Assembly: GCF_009741375.1 (NCBI RefSeq)
Contig: NZ_WOWP01000005.1
Location: 54,543 to 118,542 of the forward strand
Direction of reading: 5' to 3'
Length of the DNA stretch: 64,000 bases
From: Flavobacterium rakeshii
GTDB taxonomy: Bacteria > Bacteroidota > Bacteroidia > Flavobacteriales > Flavobacteriaceae
Each line of letters opens with the position of its first letter. Position 1 is the first letter of the stretch. Below the pieces are notes generated by a model. The model was not told the DNA's origin. It saw only the letters and a program-made list of their open reading frames with translations, and made no database searches. A program made the translations under genes and the position numbers. Positions 27,130 to 36,373 of this stretch are shown here, in pieces.

Positions 27130-27783
27130 TTACTTCTTCCACTTTTCTAATTGATAAGCACTATCCCAAAACAGGTATTCCAAACGGCTGGCATCTACAA
27201 ATGCCGCAGTCATTTGCTTTCTTTGAGTTTCAGTACAGCTATCGGCTGCTTCATCACAAAGTGTAATAGCTTTTTCTACCAACTGACCGAACTCCTCTCC
27301 TCCGTAAGTATTTATCCAGTCGGCATAAGGGTTATTCTCTTTCGTTTGTATTTCCAGTATATAATCCCCTACCTTTTTATAAATCCAAAAACAAGGTAAT
27401 ACCGCAGCCATACCTACCTCAACCTGTTGCATGTATACCGTACTTTGCATATAATGTACATAGTGATGGCAGGTAGGCGACATGGGCACCCTCTCCCCTA
27501 CATTAAACTGTTTGAAGTAAGAATCGTGTAAAGCCCTTTCGACCACTATCGCACCTTCAGAAAAACGTATAAAATCCAGCATGGTATCCACACTTTGGGC
27601 TTTAGCACCAATCACTGCCAGTGTTCGTGCAAAATATTCCAGATAGTGAGCATCCTGCTGCATATAGTATTTAAACTTTTCTAAGTCCAGTGTTCCGTTT
27701 GCCAATTCGGTTATAAAAGGCATCTGGATAATATCGTTATAAATAGGCAGTATTTCCTGCCATGCTTTTTCACTCCATTTCAT
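27130..27783 (-). CDS. tenA: Thiaminase II / aminopyrimidine aminohydrolase TenA
   Basis: 217 residues with the TenA/THI-4 helical fold: PFITELANGTLDLEKFKYYMQQDAHYLEYFARTLA near the N-terminus, SPTCHHYVHYM, and AVLPCFWIYKKVGDYI with the catalytic Cys, then PYADWINTYGGEEFG. It hydrolyses damaged thiamine or aminomethyl-pyrimidine to HMP for re-use. Last gene of the riboswitch-controlled operon thiM-thiE-thiD-tenA; its start overlaps the thiD stop by 14 bp. Confidence 0.95.
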   Translation of the reverse strand: MKWSEKAWQEILPIYNDIIQMPFITELANGTLDLEKFKYYMQQDAHYLEYFARTLAVIGAKAQSVDTMLDFIRFSEGAIVVERALHDSYFKQFNVGERVPMSPTCHHYVHYMQSTVYMQQVEVGMAAVLPCFWIYKKVGDYILEIQTKENNPYADWINTYGGEEFGQLVEKAITLCDEAADSCTETQRKQMTAAFVDASRLEYLFWDSAYQLEKWKK

Positions 27784-28606
27784 TTTTTATCATGGTTTGT
27801 GGGTTATAAAAATGATTTAAAGGTCCGTTAGCGTTACCTATAAGCACATCCCTGCCGTGGTATATGGCACCGTTAATGTATTCCTGAGCCAGGGCAACCG
27901 CTTTTTGCAACTTCTCTCCCCTTGCCAGATAAGACGCAATAGCAGACGACAGTGTACAACCTGAACCATGTACATTATTGGTATCTACCTTATCTGAAAC
28001 ATAGGTATTCACTATCCCATTCCTATCCATAAGGATTGAGGTAAGTTGTTCCGTTTGCAGGTGTCCGCCTTTCATTAAAAGAGCCTTACAGCCTGTAGTG
28101 CTTATTACCTGTCCTGCCTGCTGCATTTGTGCTACGGTTTCAATAGGCATATTAGCCAATAAGGAAGCCTCATCCATATTTGGGGTAATTAGTGTAACCA
28201 ACGGAAAAAGCTGTGAAACGATTACCGCTATAGTAGCATCTTCAATGAGCTTATCACCACTGGTAGCTACCATAACCGGATCGAACACTACCGGAATATC
28301 AGGGTACTTTTTAAGTGTGGCTGCAATTACCTCAACAAGCTGTGAGGTATGTACCATTCCTATTTTTATGGCATCGGGGCGTATGTCTTCCATAACGGCA
28401 TCCAACTGCTGTTCTACAAATTGTGCAGGAACATTATGTATATCCCTTACCCCGGTAGTATTTTGTGCAACCAATGCGGTAATAACCGACATGCCATAAC
28501 AGCCCAATGCCGAAAATGTTTTCAAATCGGCCTGAATACCTGCTCCACCACTGGGATCTGTACCTGCTATAGTTAATACTGTTGGGTATGTATATTTCTT
28601 TTTCAT
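27770..28606 (-). CDS. thiD: Hydroxymethylpyrimidine (phosphate) kinase
   Basis: Phosphorylates HMP and HMP-P to HMP-PP for thiamine synthesis. From ATG 28606 the product is 278 residues, MKKKYTYPTVLTIAGTDPSGGAGIQADLKTF, matching the ribokinase-fold ThiD start; the frame upstream to 28690 is inside thiE and is not used. Other marks are VMVATSGDKLI, LMKGGH and VHGSGCTLSSAIA with the anion-hole Gly-Ser-Gly-Cys. ATGA overlap with the thiE stop shows tight coupling. Confidence 0.95.
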   Translation of the reverse strand: MKKKYTYPTVLTIAGTDPSGGAGIQADLKTFSALGCYGMSVITALVAQNTTGVRDIHNVPAQFVEQQLDAVMEDIRPDAIKIGMVHTSQLVEVIAATLKKYPDIPVVFDPVMVATSGDKLIEDATIAVIVSQLFPLVTLITPNMDEASLLANMPIETVAQMQQAGQVISTTGCKALLMKGGHLQTEQLTSILMDRNGIVNTYVSDKVDTNNVHGSGCTLSSAIASYLARGEKLQKAVALAQEYINGAIYHGRDVLIGNANGPLNHFYNPQTMIKNEME

Positions 28607-29241
28607 GCTGTTTCTATTAAGTTTCGTAATGTCTGAGCAGCCATAGCAGGATTGCTTGCTGCACATATTGCCGACACCACCGCAAGGCAATCGGCTCCTG
28701 CCTGCATTACCTCTTGAACATTTGTTTCATTAATCCCTCCTATTGCTACAAGTGGTTTATTTGTAATGCTTTTTATTTTGGCAATTCCCTCCAGCCCCCA
28801 TTCGGTAACCGTATCGGTTTTGGTTGGGGTACTAAATACCGGACTTACACCAAGATAATCGGCAAATTCGATTTCGGCACCTGTTAGCTGTTCCAAATAC
28901 TCTACCGAATAACCCGTCATATTACAATCAGGCCATTTCTTTTTAATTTCAGACGGAGGTACATCCGAATTCCCTACATGAACCCCATAAGCATTACAGT
29001 TTACTGCTACCAAAGGATTATCGTTTATAATAAGCGGTACGTGATACCTGTCCAGCATTTCCTTTAGTTTTAAACTGTTTTCCAAAAAATCAGGATAGCT
29101 TTTATTTTTCTCCCTTATCTGTACCAAATCGACTCCGCCTTTCACCGCCTGTTCGGCAACCCAAAGCATATCCCTGCCACAGCAGGCCTCTTCGCTTATT
29201 ACCAGATATAGCTTATATGGAAACGGCTTAGTCATTCTCAA
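28603..29241 (-). CDS. thiE: Thiamine-phosphate synthase
   Basis: TIM-barrel enzyme joining HMP-PP and thiazole phosphate to thiamine phosphate. 212 residues with GGVDLVQIREKN, LIINDNPLVAVNCNAYGVHVG, DYLGVSPVFSTPTKTD and LVAIGGINETNVQEVMQAGADCLAVVSAI. The position usually written VGQxD reads VGNSD here. Met1 and Met3 are both possible starts; either overlaps the thiM stop. It lies between thiM and thiD in the operon. Confidence 0.95.
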   Translation of the reverse strand: MRMTKPFPYKLYLVISEEACCGRDMLWVAEQAVKGGVDLVQIREKNKSYPDFLENSLKLKEMLDRYHVPLIINDNPLVAVNCNAYGVHVGNSDVPPSEIKKKWPDCNMTGYSVEYLEQLTGAEIEFADYLGVSPVFSTPTKTDTVTEWGLEGIAKIKSITNKPLVAIGGINETNVQEVMQAGADCLAVVSAICAASNPAMAAQTLRNLIETA

Positions 29242-30031
29242 TGGTGACTTTTAGATAAGTGTTGAACTCATCTTCGGTAATGTTATACAACTTATCCAAC
29301 AGATGCATTTGCAAACTACCCGGTCCTTCAGCCTTTTGTACAGCAATCTCTCCTGCAATACCCAGTAATGCCATAGCTGCCGCTGTAGCCTCAGTAGCAT
29401 TATCAGGTTCACTAGCCACAAAAGCACCAATAAGAGCCGTGGCAATACAGCCAAGACCTGTTACTTTTGTCATCATTACATCTCCGTTATCGATAAGTAT
29501 TTTTTGATTTGCAGAAACAATCACATCGGTAGCACCCGATATACAAACTACCGCTCCGGTATTTTCATTAAACCATTTGGCAGAAGCTACTGCCTCTACA
29601 GACTGATGTGTACTGTCTACCCCTTTTGTTTGTCCTCCGGCATTAGCCAGTGCCATAATCTCTGAAGCATTCCCACGAATTACTGTCGGTTTATACTTCA
29701 GTAGTTGTGCCACTGTAGTATTACGAAGATTACTTGCTCCCGCCCCTACAGGATCCAACACCCAGGGCTTACCCAATTGTTGGGCTTTTGCGGCTGCCTT
29801 ATACATGCTTTCAATCCAGTATTCATCAAGCGTACCTATATTTATAACCGTGGCTCCGCAAATGCTCACCATCTCTTCAATCTCAGCATGGGCATGTGCC
29901 ATAATAGGCGATGCTCCTGCTGCCAGTAGCGCATTTGCCGTATTGTTCATTACCACATAATTGGTAATATTATGTACCAAAGGGGAATTTTGCCTTAGTT
30001 GTAAAACAGATTTCCAAAGAGACTCTCTCAT
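29228..30031 (-). CDS. thiM: Hydroxyethylthiazole kinase
   Basis: Phosphorylates the salvaged thiazole alcohol. 267 residues with SPLVHNITNYVVMNNTANALLAAGASPIMAHA at the N-terminus, PWVLDPVGAGAS, RGNASEIMALA and the catalytic Cys in KVTGLGCIATALIGAF. First gene after the TPP riboswitch (about 80 bp downstream). With thiE, thiD and tenA it forms a pathway that rebuilds thiamine phosphate from salvaged pieces; no thiC or thiG is seen in the window. Confidence 0.96.
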   Translation of the reverse strand: MRESLWKSVLQLRQNSPLVHNITNYVVMNNTANALLAAGASPIMAHAHAEIEEMVSICGATVINIGTLDEYWIESMYKAAAKAQQLGKPWVLDPVGAGASNLRNTTVAQLLKYKPTVIRGNASEIMALANAGGQTKGVDSTHQSVEAVASAKWFNENTGAVVCISGATDVIVSANQKILIDNGDVMMTKVTGLGCIATALIGAFVASEPDNATEATAAAMALLGIAGEIAVQKAEGPGSLQMHLLDKLYNITEDEFNTYLKVTIEND

Positions 30032-30107
30032 ATTTAATTTTTTATGGTGCGTAAATATGGCTTAAGAGTTTCCCGAAAAGAAATCAGGATATAGAAGTGT
30101 ATACAGA

Positions 30108-30188
30108 TACGCTTTTCCCTACGCCGGTATAAACCGAATCAGGTTCAAAGGGACTCTCTCAATTCTTTACAGAATACCCCTAAAGCCA
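30108..30188 (-). promoter_or_regulatory. TPP (thi-box) riboswitch
   Basis: Read leftward from about 30185 the strand gives GGGGTATTCT, a GAGAGAGTC element, then CCTTTGAACCTGAT (30137-30152 region), a short helix, and ATACCGGCGTAGGGAA, which are the conserved thi-box blocks in the right order. It precedes thiM, so thiamine pyrophosphate should repress the operon. The stretch between it and the thiM ATG (30032-30107) is AT-rich, with no strong terminator hairpin, so control may act on translation. Confidence 0.93.
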
Positions 30189-30240
30189 GCATCAAAGATA
30201 CATATAGTTATGGTGTGAATAAAGCACTCACTGTTAAAAT

Positions 30241-30266
30241 AAAAAAAGGGCTTAAAAAGCCCTTTT
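30241..30266 (-). terminator. Terminator of the AIM24-like gene
   Basis: AAAAGGGCTT / AAGCCCTTTT stem with T run on the minus strand, 20 bp past the stop of the 30287 gene. Confidence 0.88.
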
Positions 30267-30286
30267 GTATATTATGATAATTATTA

Positions 30287-31087
30287 TTAAAATCTGTTAT
30301 CTCCGTCAAGCAGATTACCCAATCCGCCCAATATGCTTCCTTCACCTCTTTGCTGACCTCCGCCCTGTGGGGCCGATGCGTAAATTCTGCCAGCAAGCCT
30401 ACTAAACGGTAACGACTGTATATATACCACACCCGGACCACGAAGTGTTGCATAAAACAATCCTTCTCCTCCAAAAATGCTGTTTTTAATACCGCCTACA
30501 AATTCAATGTCATAATGCACATCTTTAGTAAAGCCTACAATACAACCTGTATCTACCTTTAGTACTTCGCCAGCCTGTAGTTCTTTACGAGCCAGTGTAC
30601 CCCCGGCGTGTACAAATGCCATACCGTCGCCTTCCAGCTTCTGCATAATGAAACCTTCACCTCCAAACAGACCTCTGCCCAGTTTTCGGGAGAACTCAAT
30701 TCCTACAGAAACGCCTTTTGCAGCACAAAGAAAAGCATCCTTTTGGCAGATAAAGCGTCCACCGTATTTGTTTAGGTCAATAGGTACAATTTTACCCGGA
30801 TAAGGAGAAGCAAAACTTACTTTTCGTTTGCCGTGGTATTGGTTTAAAAACACTGTCATGAACAGGCTTTCCCCTGTAAGCAACCTTTTACCTGCCGAGA
30901 ACAGTTTCCCCATAACACCTTGTGTTTGGTTAGAACCGTCGCCAAAAATGGTATCCATATGTATACCGGTGTCCATCATCATAAAGCTTCCTGCCTCAGC
31001 CACTACAGCTTCCTGCGGATCTAACTCTATTTCTACATATTGCATTTCTTCACCATATATATGGTAGTCAATTTCGTGTGATGTCAT
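30287..31087 (-). CDS. TIGR00266 / AIM24 family protein
   Basis: 266 residues without signal peptide. The family pattern is clear: [23 protein letters not shown] at the start, [107 protein letters not shown] and [15 protein letters not shown]. The repeats form the double beta-helix fold of AIM24. The family is widespread and its biochemical role is not established. It is a single-gene unit with its own terminator. Confidence 0.93.
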   Translation of the reverse strand: MTSHEIDYHIYGEEMQYVEIELDPQEAVVAEAGSFMMMDTGIHMDTIFGDGSNQTQGVMGKLFSAGKRLLTGESLFMTVFLNQYHGKRKVSFASPYPGKIVPIDLNKYGGRFICQKDAFLCAAKGVSVGIEFSRKLGRGLFGGEGFIMQKLEGDGMAFVHAGGTLARKELQAGEVLKVDTGCIVGFTKDVHYDIEFVGGIKNSIFGGEGLFYATLRGPGVVYIQSLPFSRLAGRIYASAPQGGGQQRGEGSILGGLGNLLDGDNRF

Positions 31088-31147
31088 TTTAAATTTATAC
31101 TATTTGATTGATTATTATTAGATGTAAAAACATATATTTTGTTACAT

Positions 31148-31948
31148 TTAATTCAAACTTAAATCTATACTATATAAATTACCATTCATTACAAATTTAA
31201 TTTCATTTTTAGTCTTGATTTGTATTTCTACGTCTCCAAAATCAAATTCTTTATGATGATTAGGACACAGTAATAATATATTGTCAGGAGATTCCGGTCC
31301 TTTCTGTCTCTTTGGAATTATATGTGCTGCCTCTATATATTTAGTACCATCTTTTTTACGAATATATGTTTTACATATTTGGCATTCAGAGTTTCTTATA
31401 AACTTAATTAAAGCAATAATCTTATTATCTCTTTTATATACTTTATTATTAATAAAAACTGTTTCCGGCTCTTTAATATCTATTCCTTTAAGCTCTTCAA
31501 CTATTTCCTGTTTCGTTCTTGTTTTGTTTAGGTAAGACAATATCTCATTCTGTTCTCTATCATCTTCTCCAGCATTAACCATATCTTGATTAACTATTAG
31601 TTCTTCGTACCTCTTTATAACCTTTCTCAAGGCTATTTTTGGGTCATTCTTAGTTGCACTATAATCTATATGTAAAACAAAAGCCTTTAATGCAACTTTT
31701 AACTGCTCTACACCAAAATCTTTATATATACCATATAAAAAAGTATTAAAATCTGATATTTTTAAAGTTCTAGTAAATTTTTCGCCTGCCATAATTTTAA
31801 AAAAAACGGACACCACAATTTTAGCAGAGCCTAATTTCATTCCAACTTCCTGATTGAGTTTATCTTCTCCTTCTTTTTTTGAAAATTGACCTTCAAAAGT
31901 ATTTTTTAAAATTTCATAAATCTTAATCTGTTTTTCTGTAATTGTCAT
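31148..31948 (-). CDS. HNH endonuclease-domain protein, AT-rich
   Basis: 266 residues. The N-terminal 170 residues are helical and Lys/Glu-rich with no family I can name. The C-terminal HNH nuclease is plain: CQICKTYI (about 193-200), YIEAAHIIPKRQKGPESPDNILLLCPNHHKEFDFG with the catalytic His of AAHIIP, the Asn of DNILLLCPNHH, and the zinc Cys pairs. This HNH form occurs in McrA-like and other restriction-type nucleases. The gene is visibly more AT-rich than its neighbours (many AAA, ATA and TTA codons), suggesting recent transfer. No methylase or partner lies beside it. A solitary defence nuclease or a remnant of a mobile element are both possible. Confidence 0.85.
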   Translation of the reverse strand: MTITEKQIKIYEILKNTFEGQFSKKEGEDKLNQEVGMKLGSAKIVVSVFFKIMAGEKFTRTLKISDFNTFLYGIYKDFGVEQLKVALKAFVLHIDYSATKNDPKIALRKVIKRYEELIVNQDMVNAGEDDREQNEILSYLNKTRTKQEIVEELKGIDIKEPETVFINNKVYKRDNKIIALIKFIRNSECQICKTYIRKKDGTKYIEAAHIIPKRQKGPESPDNILLLCPNHHKEFDFGDVEIQIKTKNEIKFVMNGNLYSIDLSLN

Positions 31949-32000
31949 AATAGGTAAGGTTTAATTTTAACAAATATACAAAAGCTTTTAAAGCAGAGTA

Positions 32001-32024
32001 AAAGAAAAGGGGGCTTTCGCCCCC
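32001..32024 (-). terminator. Terminator of the frameshifted peptidoglycan-binding gene
   Basis: GGGGGC-GAAA-GCCCCC on the minus strand followed by TTTTCTTTT. It lies 32 bp past the TAA at 32056, which supports a gene end there rather than at 32153. Confidence 0.82.
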
Positions 32025-32055
32025 AATAACTAGTAACTATACACTTAAACACAAT

Positions 32056-32620
32056 TTATGAAAACAATTTTGCTACCTGGACATACATCCAGTCGTAATT
32101 CCGTTCACGCCCCAGGCTTACCCAGCCTTCTTCTTCCCATAATTCCCACCATTTATTCTGCACTACCTCTCATGACATAGTAGTTAAAACATTTACTGAA
32201 ATAATCGTGAACTTTATTTAATACACGTAGCACGCTGTCTTTAACTTTGACATGCGCCGTGATTTTAGTAACTTTTTTTGAAGTATCCCATGTGAGTGCA
32301 ATAGGATAGGATATGGCAAACGTAGTAAGGTTTTTATTCCCTGTTGGTTTGGCTTTGCCATAAAACTCCTCTAATGACAACTGGGTGCATTGTCCCCATA
32401 GTCCGTCTATTGGTCCTGGGTCAAGTCCTTGCTCTTTTGCATACAATTGTATAGCACCTACCAGTTTTCTTTCGTCTTTCCAACTTTTAGGAAGATCTTT
32501 AAGCTTATCCAGCGCGGCATAGGTTTTTTTACCTGCAATGCCATCAATAGCTCCTGGATTAAGCTTTTTAAAAGTAAGGTAACGCTGTACAATCCTGATT
32601 ATTTCGGGTGTGGACTCCAT
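32056..32620 (-). pseudogene. Peptidoglycan-binding-like protein, apparent 3' frameshift
   Basis: The intact frame runs from ATG 32620 to a stop at 32153 (155 residues). It has two short repeats of the kind LTFKKLNPGAIDGIAGKKTYAAL and AKEQGLDPGPIDGLWGQCTQLSLEEF, the pattern of PG_binding_1 domains, and no signal peptide. Just past the stop, in the next frame, the DNA reads NKWWELWEEEGWVSLGRERN and on to AKLFS, ending TAA at 32056 before a strong terminator. This tail looks coding. Adding one A in the run near 32155 would join the two into about 189 residues. So the gene is either broken by a 1-bp deletion, recoded, or affected by a sequencing error. Confidence 0.65.
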
Positions 32621-32712
32621 AATCTGTGGGATTTATATCTTAAAGTTAGGTTTTTTGTTTTTAAAAACCCTATTTAATTGATAAACAGCATAAAAAAGCG
32701 ATAAAAAGCAAA

Positions 32713-33090
32713 TTAATACTCCCCATCTACATAAAACCAGCTATCTCCCTGTTTTATAAAATTTGATTTTTCGTAGTGTATTTGCCCTTCAAGATTATTA
32801 TCAATATAATACGCTTTGAACTCCACAGTAGTTTCGGTAGCTTTTAATAATTCAAGCTTTATCCACTGGTTGCTTCTGGACCATTCCAGCATAGCCGATT
32901 TGCTATGATGCCTTCTTTCTTTTGGCGCAGTGGTTATCCATAAATAGTCGGCATTTTGCACCACATACGCCGAATAACGGGAACGCATAAGCGCTTCGGC
33001 TGTCGGCGCTTTTTCGATACCAATAATATAAGGCTGACAGCAGTTAACAAATAACTTACCCGAACCACAATAACAATTTACTGAAGACAT
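32713..33090 (-). CDS. YchJ-like SEC-C motif protein (UPF0225)
   Basis: 125 residues. The N-terminus CYCGSGKLFVNCCQPYI (residues 6-22) is the SEC-C zinc-binding motif with the CxC(x8)CC spacing. It is followed by APTAEALMRSRYSAYVVQNADYLWITT and a SnoaL/NTF2-like domain (IKLELLKATETTVEFKAYYID ... SWFYVDGEY) as in YchJ. Length is close to the shorter members. Cytosolic; the function of the family is poorly known. Single-gene unit. Confidence 0.93.
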   Translation of the reverse strand: MSSVNCYCGSGKLFVNCCQPYIIGIEKAPTAEALMRSRYSAYVVQNADYLWITTAPKERRHHSKSAMLEWSRSNQWIKLELLKATETTVEFKAYYIDNNLEGQIHYEKSNFIKQGDSWFYVDGEY

Positions 33091-33113
33091 ATTTTCCTAT
33101 TTTGTACAAAAAT

Positions 33114-33137
33114 AAAAAAAGGGCCGAAGCCCTTTTT
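33114..33137 (-). terminator. Terminator of the 265-aa secreted protein gene
   Basis: AAAAAGGGC-CGAA-GCCCTTTTT with T run on the minus strand, 26 bp past the stop at 33163. Confidence 0.88.
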
Positions 33138-33162
33138 ATTTATTTTACTTTCAATTTCAATA

Positions 33163-33960
33163 TTACCTATTGCTTATTGTATTGGTTAAACTTTGCTTAG
33201 TGTTTGTTTTTATTTCCACACTCATACCTTCCTGACTTATATTTAAAGTCATAGCAAGATCATTAGACAAGGAAAGAGGATATTTACTCGCAATATCATA
33301 AACCATTTTCCCTGTTCCGCCACCTTTTCCGTTAAAACCACCTTCGGCCAAATCAGCTCCAAGAGAAATATCATGTGTAACATCAAAATAAGCCTTACCT
33401 GCTTCAATCTTTACAAGCTTATAGGTTCCCTTATCCAACATATCAATCGCCCCTCCTCCAAAAGGCACAGAAGTAGGAATCTCTGCAACAAATGACTCCC
33501 CTACTTTTAATGTTTTTTCAGGAAAAGATATGTTTTTCATCATTTTTGTTATCAGGTCAAAAACTTGACCTTTCATATCTTCAGTCATATCCTCTGATTC
33601 AACAGATGTAAATACAGGAACAAGCTCACCCTCTTTAACAGTACCAGCTAATTTCATAGTGATTTCATTACTACTGGAATCCATTCCTTCCATATCCACA
33701 CTTACACTTACTTCTGACTGCATCGTTAACGGAATACTACCTGCTTTAACCCCATCGGTTAAAATCAGATTATTAAAACTCATTTTCATTATCATGTTAG
33801 CACCTTCACCTCCATATGACATTTCCATTTTAGTGTCGTTACCAACTACCTGAGTATACTTTTTATTAGGCATATACTGTAAATCAAGTGTTACAGAATC
33901 CTGTGCTTTCATGGCTCCTGCCATAAGGAAAGCGGCAATAAATAATGTTGCTTTTTTCAT
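33163..33960 (-). CDS. Secreted protein of unknown function (DUF6263-like), 265 aa
   Basis: I chose ATG 33960, giving MKKATLFIAAFLMAGAMKAQ, a good Sec signal; the open frame continues to 33993 without adding one. The mature protein is beta-rich with paired conserved pieces such as DLQYMPNKKYTQVVGNDTKMEM, AGTVKEGELVPVFTSVE, SFPEKTLKVGESF and PLSLSNDLAMTLNI, resembling the DUF6263 group of Bacteroidota secreted proteins. No catalytic motif. It is downstream of the mannan operon terminator, so it is a separate transcript. Confidence 0.82.
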   Translation of the reverse strand: MKKATLFIAAFLMAGAMKAQDSVTLDLQYMPNKKYTQVVGNDTKMEMSYGGEGANMIMKMSFNNLILTDGVKAGSIPLTMQSEVSVSVDMEGMDSSSNEITMKLAGTVKEGELVPVFTSVESEDMTEDMKGQVFDLITKMMKNISFPEKTLKVGESFVAEIPTSVPFGGGAIDMLDKGTYKLVKIEAGKAYFDVTHDISLGADLAEGGFNGKGGGTGKMVYDIASKYPLSLSNDLAMTLNISQEGMSVEIKTNTKQSLTNTISNR

Positions 33961-33994
33961 GGTGTGTTTTAAGTTAAAGCTGCAAATATACATT

Positions 33995-34015
33995 AAAAAG
34001 GGCCTGAGCCCTTTT
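33995..34015 (-). terminator. Terminator of the leftward mannan-degradation operon
   Basis: AAAAGGGC-CTGA-GCCCTTTT directly after the GH5_7 stop codon; it closes the operon that begins near 44464. Confidence 0.8.
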
Positions 34016-34016
34016 G

Positions 34017-35342
34017 TTATTTCTGTACTGCTTTATTGTACTCTTTTATAATGTTAAGTGTAGTAGTATCTGTCGCAAAAACCGAATTAAGCCCCTGTGG
34101 TTCCTGCGGAGGATCGGTAGTAAAATCATCTCCTTTATTCCACTTACCGTTTTCAGGATTGTTTTTACCTATACCGCCAAAACCCCAAAAGTTAAGTCCG
34201 GCAAAAGCTTCCTTATCTGTAACGCTTTGTTCTAATCTATCGAAAACCGACTTATAAAAAGTGTCCCTGTTTGCTACAGATGCCTTTTTATCAAGACTCT
34301 CCCCTTCACGCGGAAGTCCAAACTCCTCAAGCACTACAGGCTTGTTCAGCTTTTGCGCCACAGCGATATGGTCGTTAATATACTGTTGGGCATTAGTAAT
34401 GGCAACAGGCAGGGTTTCTTCGGCATTTTCATACTTAAACCATCCCCAGTTTTTAGGCCATATATGCATTGTAAGATAATCTATTTTAGGATTGTTGTGC
34501 GTACGTTCATAAATAGCAATATCATCTGCCGAACCAGCCTTACCCTCAGACCCTGTACATATTAAATGATAAGGATCCAGTTCATCTATAAGGTTCACCA
34601 CATCGTTAAGCCACAGGGTAAATTTCTCCTCATTATCTGCAGTGAACACCCTAGGCTCGTTTGCTACCTGCCACGCCATAATAGTATTGTCTTGGGTATA
34701 CTTCTTATCGTTATAAGCGTTAGATCTTCCCAATATGAATTTTATATGGTTTTTAAAGGCTTCCATACAAGGCTCACAGCTATGAAATTGCTTGGTATAC
34801 TCCATAAATTCAGGCCATGTGTGAGGCGGAACATTAGGATTAGGAAACTCCCCCTTACCGTTCCATTCAAGATACTGCGCCATACCACCGCTCCATTCCC
34901 AATTATTGGTAAGGTATAATACGGCATGCATATCGCGTTTTGCCATTTCGTTAAGTAAGTAATCCAGTCCGTCTAACAAGTTATTATCATATTGACCCTG
35001 TTCCGGCTGCAGTGCCGGGTTAACCGTAAAATCCTGAGTACCGGCTTCTGCCCCAACCAAAATACGAAGGTTATCTATACCGTACTCCTTCATCATATCC
35101 AGCTCTTTTGCCAGTCGTTCCCTGTCTCCGCCTTCTTTAGCAGCAATCAGCGTTCCGTACCAGTAATTGGTTCCTATATAACGATAAGGCTTTTCACCTT
35201 TGTACAGTTCAGTCCCTTTAACAGTTATTCTTTCGGGTGTAACAATCTCGGTTGTAGTGGCTGTGTCTTCGTTTTTTTCCTTTTTGTCTCCGCAGGAAAA
35301 CAATAAAGGCAACGTAAGCAAGCCTGCCAGTAACTTATTCAT
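34017..35342 (-). CDS. Endo-1,4-beta-mannanase, GH5 (GH5_7-like), lipoprotein
   Basis: 441 residues with lipobox LLFSC (Cys17) and an acidic linker, hence probably displayed at the outer membrane. The catalytic barrel starts at YRYIGTNYWYGTL (54-64). The acid/base is Glu229 in WQVANEPRVF and the nucleophile Glu340 in VVLEEFGLPRE. LYLTNNWEWSGGMAQYLEW and the extended NPNVPPHTWPEF loop fit subfamily 7 mannanases. It cleaves internal mannan bonds. It is the last gene of the operon, 8 bp after galT, and is followed at once by the terminator. Confidence 0.93.
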   Translation of the reverse strand: MNKLLAGLLTLPLLFSCGDKKEKNEDTATTTEIVTPERITVKGTELYKGEKPYRYIGTNYWYGTLIAAKEGGDRERLAKELDMMKEYGIDNLRILVGAEAGTQDFTVNPALQPEQGQYDNNLLDGLDYLLNEMAKRDMHAVLYLTNNWEWSGGMAQYLEWNGKGEFPNPNVPPHTWPEFMEYTKQFHSCEPCMEAFKNHIKFILGRSNAYNDKKYTQDNTIMAWQVANEPRVFTADNEEKFTLWLNDVVNLIDELDPYHLICTGSEGKAGSADDIAIYERTHNNPKIDYLTMHIWPKNWGWFKYENAEETLPVAITNAQQYINDHIAVAQKLNKPVVLEEFGLPREGESLDKKASVANRDTFYKSVFDRLEQSVTDKEAFAGLNFWGFGGIGKNNPENGKWNKGDDFTTDPPQEPQGLNSVFATDTTTLNIIKEYNKAVQK

Positions 35343-35350
35343 ATTATGGT

Positions 35351-36373
35351 TTAGTTTAGGTTTTTAAGTATTTGTGCTGCCGATTCGGGCGTTATGTCCC
35401 TTTGTGGCGTAGCCAGCATTTCATATCCCACCATGAATTTTTTTACCGTAGCCGAACGTAACAATGGCGGATAGAAAGCCATATGCCAATGCCATTCGTT
35501 ATGTTCTTTACCATCGGTAGGTGCCTGATGTATACCCGCCGAATAAGGGAATGAAACATCAAATACCTTATCATATATCATGGTTAGCCTTTTATAGGTT
35601 TCGGCTAAAGCTGTTTTCTCATCATTGGTCATATCGGTAATTCTTGCCATGGCACGCTTAGGGATAATCATAGCCTCATAAGGCCATGTTGCCCAAAAGG
35701 GTACTACAGCAACAAAATGGTTGTTTTCAAAAATTACACGTTCGTCTTTTTGAAGTTCCTTTTGCAAATAGTCTGACAGTAATGTACTCCCGTGCTTTTC
35801 AAAATATTCCTGCTGCGAATGCTGTTTTTTTGAAGGCTCAACCGGAAGTTTTTGCGAAGCCCATATCTGTCCGTGCGGATGCGGGTTACTACAGCCCATT
35901 ATCTCGCCTTTATTCTCAAATATCTGTACGTAATTAATTTCGGGGTCACTACCCAATGTTTGGTATTCCTCAATCCATAAATCGACTACTTTCCTTATGT
36001 CTTCCACCTTCATTTGCGGAACCGTCAGGCTATGATCGGGCGAAAAGCATATTACCCTGCAAATCCCTTTTTCTGATTCTGCTTTAAAAATATCGTCTTC
36101 AACAACATCAAAATCAGGTGAATGTTTTAATAGGGCAGAAAAATCGTTGGTAAAAACATATACGTCCTTATAATCAGGGTTTTGTTCTCCTCCCAAACGG
36201 GAATTACCCGGGCATAAATAACAACCGGGATCGTACTGAGGTCTTACCTCTGCCGAATGTTTCTCTACCTGCCCCTGCCACGGGCGTTTGCTCCTGTGTG
36301 GAGAAACCAGTACCCATTCTCCGGTTAAGGCATTATATCTTCTGTGTGGGTATTCGTTTAAATTCTTATCCAT
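35351..36373 (-). CDS. galT: Galactose-1-phosphate uridylyltransferase
   Basis: Leloir pathway enzyme exchanging UDP-glucose and galactose-1-phosphate. 340 residues: [17 protein letters not shown] at the start, zinc site CYLCPG (51-56), [11 protein letters not shown], and the catalytic HPH triad in [11 protein letters not shown] with His167. Overlaps galK by 8 bp. In this locus it processes galactose released by the GH27 alpha-galactosidase. Confidence 0.97.
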   Translation of the reverse strand: MDKNLNEYPHRRYNALTGEWVLVSPHRSKRPWQGQVEKHSAEVRPQYDPGCYLCPGNSRLGGEQNPDYKDVYVFTNDFSALLKHSPDFDVVEDDIFKAESEKGICRVICFSPDHSLTVPQMKVEDIRKVVDLWIEEYQTLGSDPEINYVQIFENKGEIMGCSNPHPHGQIWASQKLPVEPSKKQHSQQEYFEKHGSTLLSDYLQKELQKDERVIFENNHFVAVVPFWATWPYEAMIIPKRAMARITDMTNDEKTALAETYKRLTMIYDKVFDVSFPYSAGIHQAPTDGKEHNEWHWHMAFYPPLLRSATVKKFMVGYEMLATPQRDITPESAAQILKNLN

